A stretch of DNA of 21,204 nucleotides from Paramacrobiotus richtersi. Its lineage: Eukaryota > Tardigrada > Eutardigrada > Parachela > Macrobiotidae. The position numbers and the translations under genes were made by a program. The notes beneath the pieces were generated by a model, which was not told the DNA's origin, searched no databases, and saw only the letters and a program-made list of their open reading frames with translations. Each line of letters starts with the position of its first letter. Within the stretch, counting starts at the first letter, position 1. Shown in pieces: positions 1-8,458 of the stretch. Location: contig JAQGAU010001138.1 of the NCBI GenBank assembly GCA_034698045.1, forward strand, positions 1 to 21,204, given 5' to 3'.

Positions 1-355
1 TCAGCCGATTCTCCCATAGTTTTTCAAAAAGTAGCCGACGGTAGCTGTTGTTCAAATTCTGATAGTGAAAAAACGAAGCCGAATAAAAACCTGGACTAAA
101 CGGATTCTGCTAGGTCAAACCTTCTTTCTATAGAGTGATTTTTTTCAAAACAGTGCTACTTGCATATCGCGTCGAGATAGGTTTTCCCTTAAAAACTGTA
201 CTGGATAATTGAGTTAATGCATTGAAGTTAACTTGAATTTTAATGGGCCGATTTATACACGTACTGTGTGGAGTGCAGGAAGATATCAGCAGACGTAATC
301 TCGAAAAAAAACTGCATCAAATCGTATCAAACTCTTGAACGTCGATTTTTAACTA
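1..355. other. Spacer left of the cluster, no gene seen
   Basis: No convincing coding exon, RNA gene or array repeat is visible. The stretch is AT-rich. It lacks the 17-bp array motif and precedes the first block shared with the other BTB copies, so the left edge of the duplicated cluster is placed near its end. Confidence 0.5.
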
Positions 356-579
356 ATTTCTGAAATTCAGGGTTAAGATTAAGAAACCAGTAAGAATTTG
401 TGAGCAGTCACGGCGAAGCAGAAAGATTCAGTTTTCCCGTTCTTGAGCAGTAAAGGTTACAGCGGGCGAAATGAAATTAACGGTAGTTAAATTCGTCAGT
501 GAAGTTAACTAATTTAATGAACAGTCATTTGCGCGTCAATGTATGATAAGTAACTGATCACAATCTCACGCTTTTATAG
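356..579 (+). repeat. BTB-upstream repeat block, copy 1
   Basis: This non-coding block precedes the BTB exon and recurs at about 4080-4300, 7205-7432 and, inverted, 14595-14830. Landmarks shared by eye are GTGAGCAGTCACGGCGAAGCAG (in shorter pieces), CAGTAAAGGTTAC and GATAAGTAACTGAT, ending in a pyrimidine-poor TTTTATAG acceptor. It is probably the intron upstream of the BTB exon, duplicated with it. No start codon exon can be confidently assigned inside it. Confidence 0.6.
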
Positions 580-830
580 AACCCCGGGCGGTATTTTTGG
601 GTTTATGGCACCGGAAATGCTGTTTGGACGTGGAGCTGAAATGCGCGGAAGGCTACGTGCCCATTCGTCTGCCGTTGTTATCGGCGCACAGCAATGTCTG
701 GACGGATTTCTGTTACCAGCGCGGATGCAGCTTGTACAAGCAGAAACCCATCCTCATTGACTTTGGCTCAGCGGTGACCTTGCTGGGACTGCGCAATGTC
801 GTTACTTATTTGCACGTGGGTAGAATCACG
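580..830 (+). pseudogene. BTB-domain exon, copy 1 (first exon of decayed BTB-BACK gene)
   Basis: From 597 the frame reads LGLWHRKCCLDVELKCAEG..., continues through RLPLLSAHSNVWTDF and PILIDFGSAVTLLGLRN, and ends VVTYLHVGRI. This is the BTB/POZ pattern: DV-L core strand, H/R-x-LPLLSA-S helix, then the LL-YLYtGRI helix, and BTB domains mediate dimerisation and often cullin-3 binding. The exon follows a TATAG acceptor and ends at a GC-type donor (GCGAGT at 831), where other copies have GTGAGT. The frame is stop-free here, but the 5' end has one extra base relative to the 14594 copy, and the downstream exons are broken. H to R (IRLPLL) replaces the usual MHLPLL. It is most likely a recent pseudogene, though expression of this exon is possible. 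Confidence 0.7.
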
Positions 831-1109
831 GCGAGTCTGCTGTTTTTTACTTTCCCTGAAAAACAGCAAACAGTTTTCATTTGATGTATCATAACAACAA
901 ACATATAACGCATAATTCAGCTAATATAAGTGCTGCATACGCAGCAATCAATTTTTCAGATGGCATGAACGAAACAAAAGAGACGGTCACTAAAATTAGT
1001 TAAAAAGCGAAGCAAATACATATAAAGCGTATACAGTAAATAAAGAAACAACACCATATCCCGTGTCATCTGTACAATATGGACTATTTGTACCGGTTGG
1101 ATATGGCAG
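831..1109 (+). other. Intron between BTB and BACK exons, copy 1
   Basis: The stretch begins GCGAGT and ends at GGCAG, and its first part resembles the post-BTB sequence of the other copies (TCTGCTGTTTTTTAC). It is AT-rich and has no support for coding. A long open frame on the opposite strand enters it but is an antisense shadow of the next exon. Confidence 0.5.
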
Positions 1110-1390
1110 CTGCGTAGAGATCTTCGATGAGGCCCGCTCTCTCCGCCTGCACTACAGGTAACTGGCCAAAATGGCCGAGGCGTTGCAACCAGCGTGGTAC
1201 TGCAGGAGCACAATTTCTGTGGAGCACGGTGAGCGCCACCCGCGGCAACCCCTGCGGCCTCTTCGACATCGCCTGGACCAAGCTGGCCACCATGTTCGTC
1301 GAGTTGGCCACGGGGCGGGAGTTTATGGAGATGGACGTGGAGGATTTGCTCTGGTTTCTCAAACATAACGAACTCAAGGTTACGGTCAGT
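1110..1390 (+). pseudogene. BACK domain N-half exon, copy 1, broken
   Basis: A GC-rich island follows a TATGGCAG acceptor. From 1114 it reads VEIFDEARSLRLHYR and then hits TAA at 1159-1161. A further indel near 1175-1205 shifts frame before WSTVSATRGNPCGLFDIAW, LATMFVELATGREFMEMDV and EDLLWFLKHNELKV. The hydrophobic helix followed by EFMEMDVEDL--LL--NELKV matches the BACK signature in kelch-like proteins (F--L----L--LL-S-EL-V). It lies 280 nt after the BTB exon, as expected for BTB-BACK order. The related copy at 16260 lacks the stop and the frameshift. A plausible exon end is ...CTCAAG before GTTACG at 1379, but this is not certain. Confidence 0.65.
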
Positions 1391-2176
1391 GGGACAGTCG
1401 GGGCCATTGTTGCAGGTTATATTTGTATGGATTCCTTCATCTGGCCGCCTGTTTCTCATTTGATTATATGGTGCGCATATTTTTATGGTATTTTTTTCGT
1501 TATAGTAGACACTTTTGTTTTCATTTTTTCGCTTATTTTATTTTCTTCATAATACCCATAAATTTGCATGATCAATGTCACAGAAAGAAAAGCAGAAAAA
1601 ATCATACAGATTAACAATAACCGATTTGTTGGCAATGTGAGATACAGCTAATGCAGAATCGTAGTATATGGGCTGCATGATCAAGAGTCGGCAATCCGAA
1701 CTATCGACTGATTGGCATGAGCCGTTACAATCTAAAATACCGATTATTAAAACGCATTAGGTAATAATATTTTTCATTAAAATTTGCAAATAAATTGGTT
1801 CCTACTGTTTTTGTACTGGTTCAGTGCATGGTGACTGTCAGCCCGTAGCGAAGTGGCTAACTGCTTCGTCCAAAATCGTTCGATAACCGACAAATAAAAT
1901 CAGTAAAGGTTAAGACTGGCTTCCTCTTAATATAACAAACTCTTTAAGCTTATTTTCGTTTTAATATTAAATACAATTGTTCCTGGAATTCTAAAACCAA
2001 CCCTGCAGCATGAACTTTCAGGAAAACTCATGCTTTTGTTGACAGGCGCGATCCGCGTTAACTCAGAGCAGGGCCGATTTTAGTTTGATAGTGTATCCCA
2101 GGTTCGAACAAATTCCTTGAGATATATCGTACTGATTGTGAGCTATTAATGCTTTACTGACTTATATGTTATTTAG
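1391..2176 (+). other. Spacer/intron before the BACK C-half exon, with two array motifs
   Basis: No coding sequence is supported. Motif copies lie at 1658-1674 and 1844-1858. The part from about 1900 onward is a repeat shared with about 3000-3230 and 6290-6436, including CAGAGCAGGGCCGATTTTAG-like and GGTTCGAACAAATT stretches that precede every BACK C-half exon. Confidence 0.5.
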
Positions 2177-2404
2177 GAAGTGAGTTATGAAATGGATCAG
2201 CCGGCGACCGATCCTGAAGGCCACGCGCCGCTGCCGCTCAATTTGCTGGAGCATGCCGTGCAGCATGACGTCATGCACTGGGGGTCAACGGGGGACCAGA
2301 CGAACGCGAATTCCCCACGATCAACCAACTGGCGGTCAGAGCCAAGTGTTGCTAAGAAATGGCTGCCACTAGTACGAAGAAAAATGTATTACTACGACCA
2401 TTAA
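2177..2404 (+). pseudogene. BACK domain C-half (terminal) exon, copy 1
   Basis: A TTATTTAG acceptor is followed by EVSYEMDQPATDPEGHAPL and LPLNLLEHAVQH. This fits the second part of BACK, the E-VFEA---WV-hDPE-R---l--LLEhVR pattern of kelch-like proteins. After HAVQH, indels relative to the 3231 copy change the frame, so the tail to the TAA at 2402 is not the ancestral one. With the exons at 580 and 1110 this gives a coherent three-exon decayed gene. The family assignment is moderate because the region is short and diverged. Confidence 0.5.
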
Positions 2405-2479
2405 GAAAATTTTCATTAAATGTGGTCAGTTCTGAAAGTCTAAAGATTATGATGCAGATTGCAGTTTTTATGTCTTGTA

Positions 2480-2760
2480 GAAATACTTATGTCGGAATCA
2501 TGGTTGTATGTAGCTGATAGCAATAATATTGAGAATCGTAGTATAATGGCTCTTGTGCCTGCTTAACGTGTTGCAACTGGGATGGCTGATAATCTAGTGA
2601 CAAGTTGTGTTTGTCTGTTCATGAAAACTACTCGAAAGTAGCCATTTTGTATATCGATCTTAATCTGTTCGGACTAAATCATGTTTTTGAGAAAAATGTG
2701 CATCAGTCCGTTCGATCATCTTTTAGATCAATTTATCAATGTCTGATACTTTTATATTTT
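2480..2760 (+). repeat. Repeat block shared with 4680-4930
   Basis: The two segments align by eye around the array motif (2535-2551 and 4729-4745), a CGTGAAAAC/CATGAAAACTAC stretch, and GTTCGGACTAAA-CATGTTTTTGAG. There is no coding sequence. It is part of the duplicated cluster unit. Confidence 0.55.
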
Positions 2761-3230
2761 ACGTGGATTTGATTTAGTCGGACTTCGGTAATGACACTTG
2801 GCTGCTAATTGCCTTATTCTTAGGTCTTGTTAGCGTTATTGATCATGCATCGTTCGGCACGTCGACGTTCATGTTTACCAGGATTTTCAAACAGGAATAA
2901 TGGCTTAAATTTGTTCGTGTCAGAGCCGTATTTTATCCCCCACATTGCGAAAGTCAGTCGTAGTGAAGTGGCTAATCTGTGCTCTCGAGATCTAAATATT
3001 ATGGCTGGCTTTCTCTTTATTTGTGTTTTTACATCAAGTAAAACTTTTCCGGTATTTTCTAAACTCTAAAGTTTCGATGAAGTTTCAGAAAACAACGCTT
3101 TTGTGGAACGTTATAGGTCCAGAGCAGAGCCGATTTTAACTCCTATGTCGCCCGGTTCGAACAAATTACGGAGAAATTTAATACAGACTGTAAGCTTTTA
3201 ATATTTTATTTACTTAAATGTGTTACTCAA
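2761..3230 (+). repeat. Repeat block upstream of the second BACK C-half exon
   Basis: It contains the array motif at 2958-2973. From about 3000 it parallels 1900-2176 and 6290-6436, with shared pieces GGCTGGCTTTCTCTT, AACTCTAAAGTTTCG-like, CAGAGCAGAGCCGATTTTA and CGGTTCGAACAAATTACGGA. The pair of blocks marks a duplication of the BACK C-half exon together with its upstream intron. Confidence 0.55.
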
Positions 3231-3386
3231 GAAGTGCGTTTTGAAATGGATCACCAAGTGGTCCATTGGGTCGGTTCCGCTTACAGTAATTTGCCGGAAC
3301 ATGCGGTGCAGCGTCGCATGACGTCACTGGGGGTCACCACTGGACGCGAATTCACCATCACCAAACTGCTGCAGCCAGAGCAATAA
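3231..3386 (+). pseudogene. BACK domain C-half terminal exon, copy 2, open to a stop
   Basis: The frame GAAGTGCGTTTTGAAATG... reads EVRFEMDHQVVHWVGSAYSN, LPEHAVQRRMTSLGVTTG and REFTITKLLQPEQ, then TAA at 3384-3386. It is the only copy open throughout and so shows what the native C-terminus probably was, about 51 residues with no kelch repeats after BACK. The acceptor position reads CTCAA instead of CAG/TAG, so normal splicing is probably lost. No BTB or BACK N-half exon precedes it within its own unit; it looks like an orphan terminal exon. Confidence 0.5.
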
Positions 3387-3740
3387 TAATAATACAACAC
3401 AGCAATAATACAACGACAACCAGACAACCATTTATATTCAATCAGTTATCAATCAAAACGAAATTCAATTACAGAGTACGGCGAAAATAGTACTACAGTG
3501 GCTGTACATGAATCAATAGAATTATGGCGAATGATTGTGACTGCTCCGTGGATTTGTATTCCTATGTACGTACGAATGGATCTTTGTAAACTTTTCGAAG
3601 TGAAGACATGTTCCTCAGCGATGCAGTGCATGCTGTAAAATTTCCTAAAACAATTTTTATACGGACGAATTACATTGGTACTGCCTGTACTCGTATTAAG
3701 AACAGTGCATTCAAGCGAGTCCAGCATACTGCCACTGCAC
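3387..3740. other. Spacer with CAA/TAA-rich tract, no gene
   Basis: It opens with a short CAATAATAATAATACAACA low-complexity tract. The piece GGCGAATGATTGTGACTGCT at about 3523-3542 recurs at 6762-6781. Frames of about 90 codons exist on both strands but show no family features. Confidence 0.4.
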
Positions 3741-3744
3741 TACG

Positions 3745-3990
3745 ATACTCGTGCAGTCTGATCACAGCCTATTTAACATTCGTTGCAGTCATTTTATTTG
3801 ACGCGGCGTATTCTGCATGCAGTATATACAGAGCATTTAAACCAGCTTGTTACTCTAAACTGCAGATTCTGGATTTGGCACTTGCATAGTTGTACTGTGT
3901 TAGATGAATACAACTGATTTAATGAATTTTGTAGGATAACTAGGATTTATGCGGCTATACTGAAGCTGATCGGAGCGGCGCGGCAAAAGC
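3745..3990 (+). repeat. Pre-BTB repeat block, copy 1
   Basis: It recurs at 6985-7190 and 15800-16010, and inverted at 15075-15226. Shared landmarks are TTTAACATTCGTTGCAGTC, ACTGCAGATT--GGATTTGG/CGATTCGGTAC, and a TTTTGCAG-type acceptor before GACTTATGCGGCT. The copy here has TTTTGTAG and ATG at 3949. This AG-flanked piece with ATGCGGCT is a weak candidate for a 5' exon of the BTB gene, but in this copy its frame stops after four codons. Confidence 0.5.
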
Positions 3991-4019
3991 GGCGCATGCC
4001 CGATGTAAAATGGAACAGG

Positions 4020-4045
4020 AAATTCCCCGGTTAAATCGGGAATTT
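4020..4045. repeat. Short inverted repeat AAATTCCC / GGGAATTT
   Basis: Two 8-bp perfect arms lie around a 10-nt loop. A related imperfect stem-loop is present in the inverted unit at about 15033-15057, so it predates the duplication. Confidence 0.5.
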
Positions 4046-4300
4046 GAAGATCGTTACACAGATAATTTTTTTTACTCTTACGAACTAAGGTAATTCAAGT
4101 TAGAAGTCAAGCTGAGTTTACTGAATTGAACTACCGAGTTTCCCGCTTTTGATAGTACAGCGGCTTTACTAAAGCCAAACTGTAAAGGTTGCTACTGGCG
4201 CAGGTGACATTAACGGCAGTGGAATTAAATAGACTAATCAAAACAATCATCTCTCGCTCATGTACGATAAATGACTGATGAACAATTTTCCTCTTAACAC

Positions 4301-4550
4301 AACCTGGCGCTGTTTTTTTCGTTTATGGCACCGGAAATTCCTGTTGGATGTGGAGCTGAAGTTTGCGGAAGGTTACGTGCCCATGCATTTGCCGTTGTTA
4401 TCGGCGCACAGCGATGTCTGGACGGATCACTGTTTCCAGCGCTGATGCAGCTTGTACAAACAAAATCCCATCCTCATTGACTTTGGCTCAGCGGTGACCT
4501 TACTGGGAATGCGCATTGTCGTCACTTATTTGTACGTGGGTAGAATCAAG
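4301..4550 (+). pseudogene. BTB-domain exon, copy 2, with in-frame stop
   Basis: It reads LWHRKFLLDVELKFAEGYV, then PMHLPLLSAHSDVWTDHCFQ and R, then TGA, then CSLYKQNPILIDFGSAVTLL and ending VVTYLYVGRIK. The acceptor AG is replaced by AC (TTAACAC) and the donor is GCGAGT at 4551. No BACK N-half exon follows before the C-half exon at 6437. The BTB identity is clear; its broken state follows from the stop and the lost acceptor. Confidence 0.75.
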
Positions 4551-4679
4551 GCGAGTCTGTTGTTTTATACACTAATGCTTTCTCTGAGAATTAGGAAACA
4601 TGTTCCTTTATTCCTGTACTTAACAACGAGCATCACGCGAATTTTTCGATATTGGGTGTCGTGTACGCGGCTCTCGTCG

Positions 4680-4930
4680 GCATGGAAGTGTACAATTATG
4701 TACGCAGGTACCTTCTAAATTATTAAGAATCGTAGTGCAGAGGCTCCTACGAACGCGACGACGGGATTGTTTAAAATATGTCGTGTAAACTTCTGGTAAT
4801 AAGTCTGTTTCTTTACGTTCGTGAAAACAGCTCAAAAATTTCCATTTTTTCTTTCAATCTTTATATATGTGTTCGGACTAAAGCATGTTTTTGAGGAAAA
4901 ATGCTTGATTTCCTTAGATCTTGCATATTT
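4680..4930 (+). repeat. Repeat block shared with 2480-2760
   Basis: It is the partner of the 2480-2760 block and includes array motif ATCGTAGTGCAGAGGCT at 4729-4745. No gene is seen from 4551 to 5080. Confidence 0.55.
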
Positions 4931-5079
4931 CTATATATAATTCTTATATTTATGATCAATGCATAATAATGATTTTAATTGATCCATTAATTAGTATAGT
5001 TTGTAATAATAATTAGTTGGTATAATATTACAATCGGCATCTCTGTTTAAACTTTTTGACCGTATTGCGAAACAACCGC

Positions 5080-5163
5080 TTATTCTGTCTCTAGTTTTCA
5101 TCTATGCAATGGCACTCTTTCGCGCAAAACGTACCTCCCAAATGACCGGAGTCTAGCCTTAAA
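5080..5163 (+). repeat. Unusually well conserved short block, copy 1
   Basis: It matches 15311-15390. A 30-nt stretch (5134-5163) is identical to 15361-15390, starting CCTCCCAAATGACC and ending TAGCCTTAAA, and TTTCGCGCAAAA just upstream is also identical. The only difference in this core is a 3-nt GTA present here. Other paired repeats in the window are visibly more diverged. Confidence 0.6.
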
Positions 5164-5164
5164 C

Positions 5165-5600
5165 GCTCGCTTCCTAGTTTTGTTTAATTCAGAATGTTTT
5201 GGGTGAACACAGGAAAACTTCGGGTTTCTTTGCACAACCCGCATTTTTCAGAGTGGGCTGTATGTACAGTAACTTGTTCGCGGATAATAGACTAGTGTGC
5301 CGGATTGATTCAGTTTATTGAAAAAATTTTAATCCATATATTTTTTGTTGTGAGTCTATTGTGATAATCAAATGTGTTAACATGTACTCCTTGTTATCAT
5401 TTACACCAGTAATTTCTAAGGAGATATTATTATGGTTTTGTGGCCCAGTACCTAGAGCAGTGAGCAATCGTAGTGCAGTGGCAATAGCAAGTCAAATATC
5501 AGTTGGATTCTCAACACACATAGTCAGTATGAAATTACGCTGTTTCTATAAAGTGAATTTTTTTTATTTAGCTGGCTGATTTTGGTAAAAATTTAGTATA
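5165..5600 (+). repeat. Repeat block with array motif, copy 1
   Basis: It recurs at 11310-11770 and 17150-17430, and inverted at 12820-13210. Shared pieces are GCACAACC-GCATTTTTCAGA, TGTGCCGGATTGATTCA and TATGGTTTTGTGG/TATGAC, then GAGCAATCGTAGTGCAGTGGC (in pieces) and a following TTTCTATAA-GTGA. It contains motif 5467-5483. No protein-coding signal is preserved across copies. Confidence 0.6.
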
Positions 5601-6436
5601 ATCGTAATAATAACTAAAAAAACTATACAAAATAATCGATCCTTCGCCACATAACTGCCAACCATTCTTTCAGTGCTGCGTTTTTTTGTACGCCATTTTC
5701 GCTAATTAATTCGGTTCTGCTGATTTAGATCGACGTCGAATATATATTTGTAATCAGATTCTGATTGGTCTGGTCGTTTAACAATGTGGTAAATCGCCGT
5801 TTCTTGTATTTGAGTATTGTTGGTATCCGTCTTTTACAGATGTTTATGTCTGTTTAATTTTAAATTGACGATACTATAAGTTATAACAAACATGTCGAAG
5901 GCTGCTTGGTCTGGTCATCTTAATTTATCTGATTAAAAACTTGATAAAATTTCGGTGAAATATCTTGTTAATTGCTCTCTAATGTGATGTAACTTTGCCA
6001 AATTATTTCATTGTTTTTGACCAGAACGTGTATGTTTGCCCACTTTCATATGGAAAAAGTGGGCAGTAAATCTGAATTGTTTTTTTGACAATGCTCTACT
6101 GGGTGTTGGGAACGCTGCGGAAAGAGACAATATCTTACGAACTTTGTTTTTTAGGGAGAATCGTAGTGTAATGGCTGCCTGTCCCAGTCTCAGCTTATTA
6201 TCTACAGTTCAGTTAAAAGGTATATCGCATTTGCTGCTAATTAAGTTTACATTTTTTTCGGTTAATTGATCAATTAATGGAAGTTTTAATTTTGGTAGAT
6301 TTTAGTTTACTCGGACTCGAGTAATTACATGTTCGTTCCAGCTTGGACTAATTTGTCGCTCGGTGCGAGCAATTTCCTGAGAATATTTGTACTAAATGTA
6401 AGCTATTAACATTTTCTTTACTTAAATGTTTTCCAG
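5601..6436 (+). repeat. Repeat block ending at a BACK C-half acceptor
   Basis: Parts recur at 11770-12400 and 17430-17890. The clearest landmark is CTTTCATATGGAAAAAGTGG-CAGTAAATC at about 6043-6072, 12346-12374 and 17586-17615. Motif ATCGTAGTGTAATGGCT lies at 6160-6176 and matches 17722-17738 in position. From about 6290 it changes to the intron type seen at 1900-2176, ending in TTTTCCAG. Confidence 0.55.
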
Positions 6437-6640
6437 GGAGTGAGTTTTGAAAGGGACCAGCTGGTGACCGATCCAGAGGGTGACGCGCGCCGGTGCCGTT
6501 AAATGTGCCGGAGCATGCGTGCAGCGTCGCATGACCTCACTGGGGGACAACAGGAGACCGCATGGACGCGAGTTTCTCACGATTAACAAATTGCCGGTCG
6601 GAGCCGAGTATCGCAGAGGATTGGCGGCCACCCGTACGTA
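6437..6640 (+). pseudogene. BACK domain C-half exon, copy 3, frameshifted
   Basis: After TTTTCCAG it reads GVSFERDQLVTDPEGDA, then an insertion near 6485-6495 shifts the frame and gives TAA at about 6500. Similarity to the 2177 and 3231 copies resumes in other frames: PEHA, RRMTSLG, and INKLPVGAEYRRGLAA near the end. It is the third exon of the unit begun by the BTB exon at 4301, with the middle exon missing. Confidence 0.5.
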
Positions 6641-6968
6641 AGACTGCTGCAACAGCAGCTAGACAATCCTGCATTAATATCAATAAAATTATTATTAAAG
6701 AACAATCGTAACTACAGTAGGACATAGCTGAATAACCTTCGCGGTCAGCGGCCGCATGGTGGCGAATGATTGTGACTGCTACTTGTAGGTTTTTTCTTTC
6801 TACATAATAATAAATCTACATAATAGACATAAGTATAACGTCTTGCTATGACTTTAGAAAAAAGTATGTCGACGAACCAATTGGATGCTGATATGATACT
6901 ACTTTAATGCTGATGATATTAACAGTAATAGCACCAATAGCACGGCTTCTTTCGACTCGCACCCATTT
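6641..6968. other. Spacer, no gene
   Basis: It shares GGCGAATGATTGTGACTGCT with the 3520 region and has a TCGTCGACATAC stretch matched, inverted, near 15500. No coding, RNA or regulatory feature is supported. Confidence 0.4.
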
Positions 6969-6984
6969 CAGCCACTTCACTACG

Positions 6985-7190
6985 ATAATCATTTAATCTA
7001 CCGTATGCACATTTAACATTCGTTGAAGTCATTTTAATTTACGCGTATTGTGTATGCATACTGCGAAGCATTTATGCCAGTTTCTTACTCAAAACTGCAG
7101 ACACCCGATTCGGTACATAATTGTCTGTATAAACCGATGGATACGGTTGGTTTATTGAATTTTGCAGGGACTTATGCATGCGGCTGTCGA
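6985..7190 (+). repeat. Pre-BTB repeat block, copy 2
   Basis: It aligns with 3745-3990, 15800-16010 and inverted 15075-15226. It has an intact TTTTGCAG acceptor-like site at about 7159-7166, followed by ATGCGGCT. It directly follows a reverse-oriented array motif at 6970-6986, as in the 3731 and 15787 copies. Confidence 0.55.
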
Positions 7191-7192
7191 AG

Positions 7193-7219
7193 GATTTTTT
7201 AGATTTTTTAGATTTTTTA
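7193..7219 (+). repeat. Three tandem GATTTTTTA units
   Basis: Three perfect 9-nt units lie head to tail, followed by AATCC. It is a local replication-slippage microsatellite at the junction of two repeat blocks. Confidence 0.8.
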
Positions 7220-7432
7220 AATCCAGAGAAAGTTAGAAATTCCTGAGCAATCAAGGCGAAGCAGAAAAATCTGATTTTGCCCTTTTTTGACAATAAAGGT
7301 TACCGGAGTCGGAATGATCCGTTAAGATTAGTAAATTAATCAAACCAATCATCTGCTCGCCCATATAATTAATATAAGTAACTGATAAATTAAAAAAAAT
7401 TTCCACTAAAAAACTAACTCACTCTTGTTTAG
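7220..7432 (+). repeat. BTB-upstream repeat block, copy 3
   Basis: Shared landmarks with 356-579 and inverted 14595-14830 are GAGCAATCAAGGCGAAGCAG, AATAAAGGTTACCGG, and GATAAATT before a TTGTTTAG acceptor. Confidence 0.55.
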
Positions 7433-7541
7433 AATCCAGTCGTTGTTTCTGGGTTTATATATATGGCACCGGAACTTTCTGTTGGAGGTGGGTGCGAAGA
7501 GTGCCGTGGCCATGCATTTGCCGCTGTTGTCGGCGCACAGC
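7433..7541 (+). pseudogene. BTB exon, copy 3, truncated by deletion
   Basis: A TTTAG acceptor is followed by IQSLFLGL, a 4-nt TATA-type expansion, then WHRNFLLEVGAK, a deletion, and MHLPLLSAHS. The exon breaks off at that point and the sequence jumps to material normally found after the donor (GAAACAGTTATCATTT, compare 858-877). The second half of the BTB fold and the splice donor are gone. Confidence 0.7.
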
Positions 7542-7544
7542 TGT

Positions 7545-8210
7545 CATGGGAAAAATACGAAACAGTTATCATTTATCACAACAGCGAAAGCCACACAAAT
7601 TCCAGTCAACATTAAAAAAAATTTCATTTTTTGCATGACATGTGTTTTGTAACATGCATATATTTACGTGTTCGTGTTACATTTACAGCAAAGTAGTTTT
7701 ATATCGTAAGTTTACAGTACAATAACTTCTAATCTGTCGAAGCGGATTTTATGGTAATAACCAAGTAAAATTCCAAATAATAATTAGTCCACAAAAAGAA
7801 AGTCTAGCACTTGGTTATTTCTGTAACCAAAGCAAATTACACACCGAACGAAATGTTTATGTACTGCGTGACCAACGTTAGCAGACTTAAGATCAAGATC
7901 ATTGAATCGGAGTCGTTGGACTCGATCGAGCCTCTGTACTACGATCGCCATGTACAGATTCGTATCATGTGTAATAACAGCACGGCTTTTTCTAGGGGCA
8001 TAGATTACGTTGGTTACGGGCGAATGAAACAGTTTTTCTTACAACTGTTAAATTTGTATTCGAAGTACGCAGTAAAACACGTTATGGTCTTGGTATTGGT
8101 GCCAAAGTGGATGTTTTTCTTTCGTCCCACTTCCGCGTACTACGATAATTTGATCCTCGCACTTATCTGATATTTTGTGTTGCCTCGATGATTATAAATT
8201 CGAGCATGCA
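7545..8210 (+). repeat. Post-BTB repeat block, copy 1
   Basis: It aligns with 9450-10080 and inverted 13790-14190. Landmarks are TTTACAGTACAATAACTT, AATAATAATTAGTC, GATTACGTTGGTTA, AAAACA-GT-TTGGTAT and TGTTGC-TCGA-GATT. It holds a 119-codon open frame at 7811-8170 that is not preserved in the other two copies, and two reverse-oriented array motifs (7929-7945 and a degenerate one at 8127-8146). Confidence 0.55.
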
Positions 8211-8338
8211 TGTCTTGGATGACTGACTAATTGTTTATCACTTTCATCAGGATAGAGTTTTTTCCAATAATAATAAAATTTTTTTATAGTTAAATGTATG
8301 TAGAATATTTTGAGAATTTATTTATTTTCTCCATCCAG

Positions 8339-8458
8339 CTGCAGGAGCGCCATACAACGGGCGAGGATGCTGTCCTCCCGTTACTAGTGGATTGGCTACA
8401 CGCCGTCCCACAAAGCTTACATTCAACTGTTATAACCTTACACAGTAATCAAGAATGA
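8339..8458 (+). pseudogene. Possible BACK C-half-like terminal exon of a diverged paralogue
   Basis: After a TTTTCTCCATCCAG acceptor a GC-richer 39-codon frame reads LQERHTTGEDAVLPLLVDWL, then HAVPQSLHSTVITLHSNQE and TGA. The GED-VL-LLVDWLHA pattern resembles the E-VF-AL--WV helix of BACK, and the position after BTB-type repeats fits. It has no close copy in the window, and the match is short, so chance is possible. Confidence 0.3.

Noticed and set aside
600-830. Protein-kinase-like strings (DFG-SA, and MAPE in another frame)
   Set aside because: They are in different frames and in the wrong order for a kinase (APE before DFG). The frame with IDFGSA as a whole fits a BTB domain ending in YLYVGRI.
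956-1459. 167-codon minus-strand open frame
   Set aside because: It lies antisense to the BACK N-half exon; the equivalent antisense frame at 16246-16641 is also long. It reflects base composition of the coding island, and the plus strand has the recognisable domain.
7811-8170. 119-codon plus-strand open frame
   Set aside because: It lies in a repeat block whose two other copies (9774-10020 and inverted 13860-14100) do not keep the frame. No motif or exon-like composition was seen.
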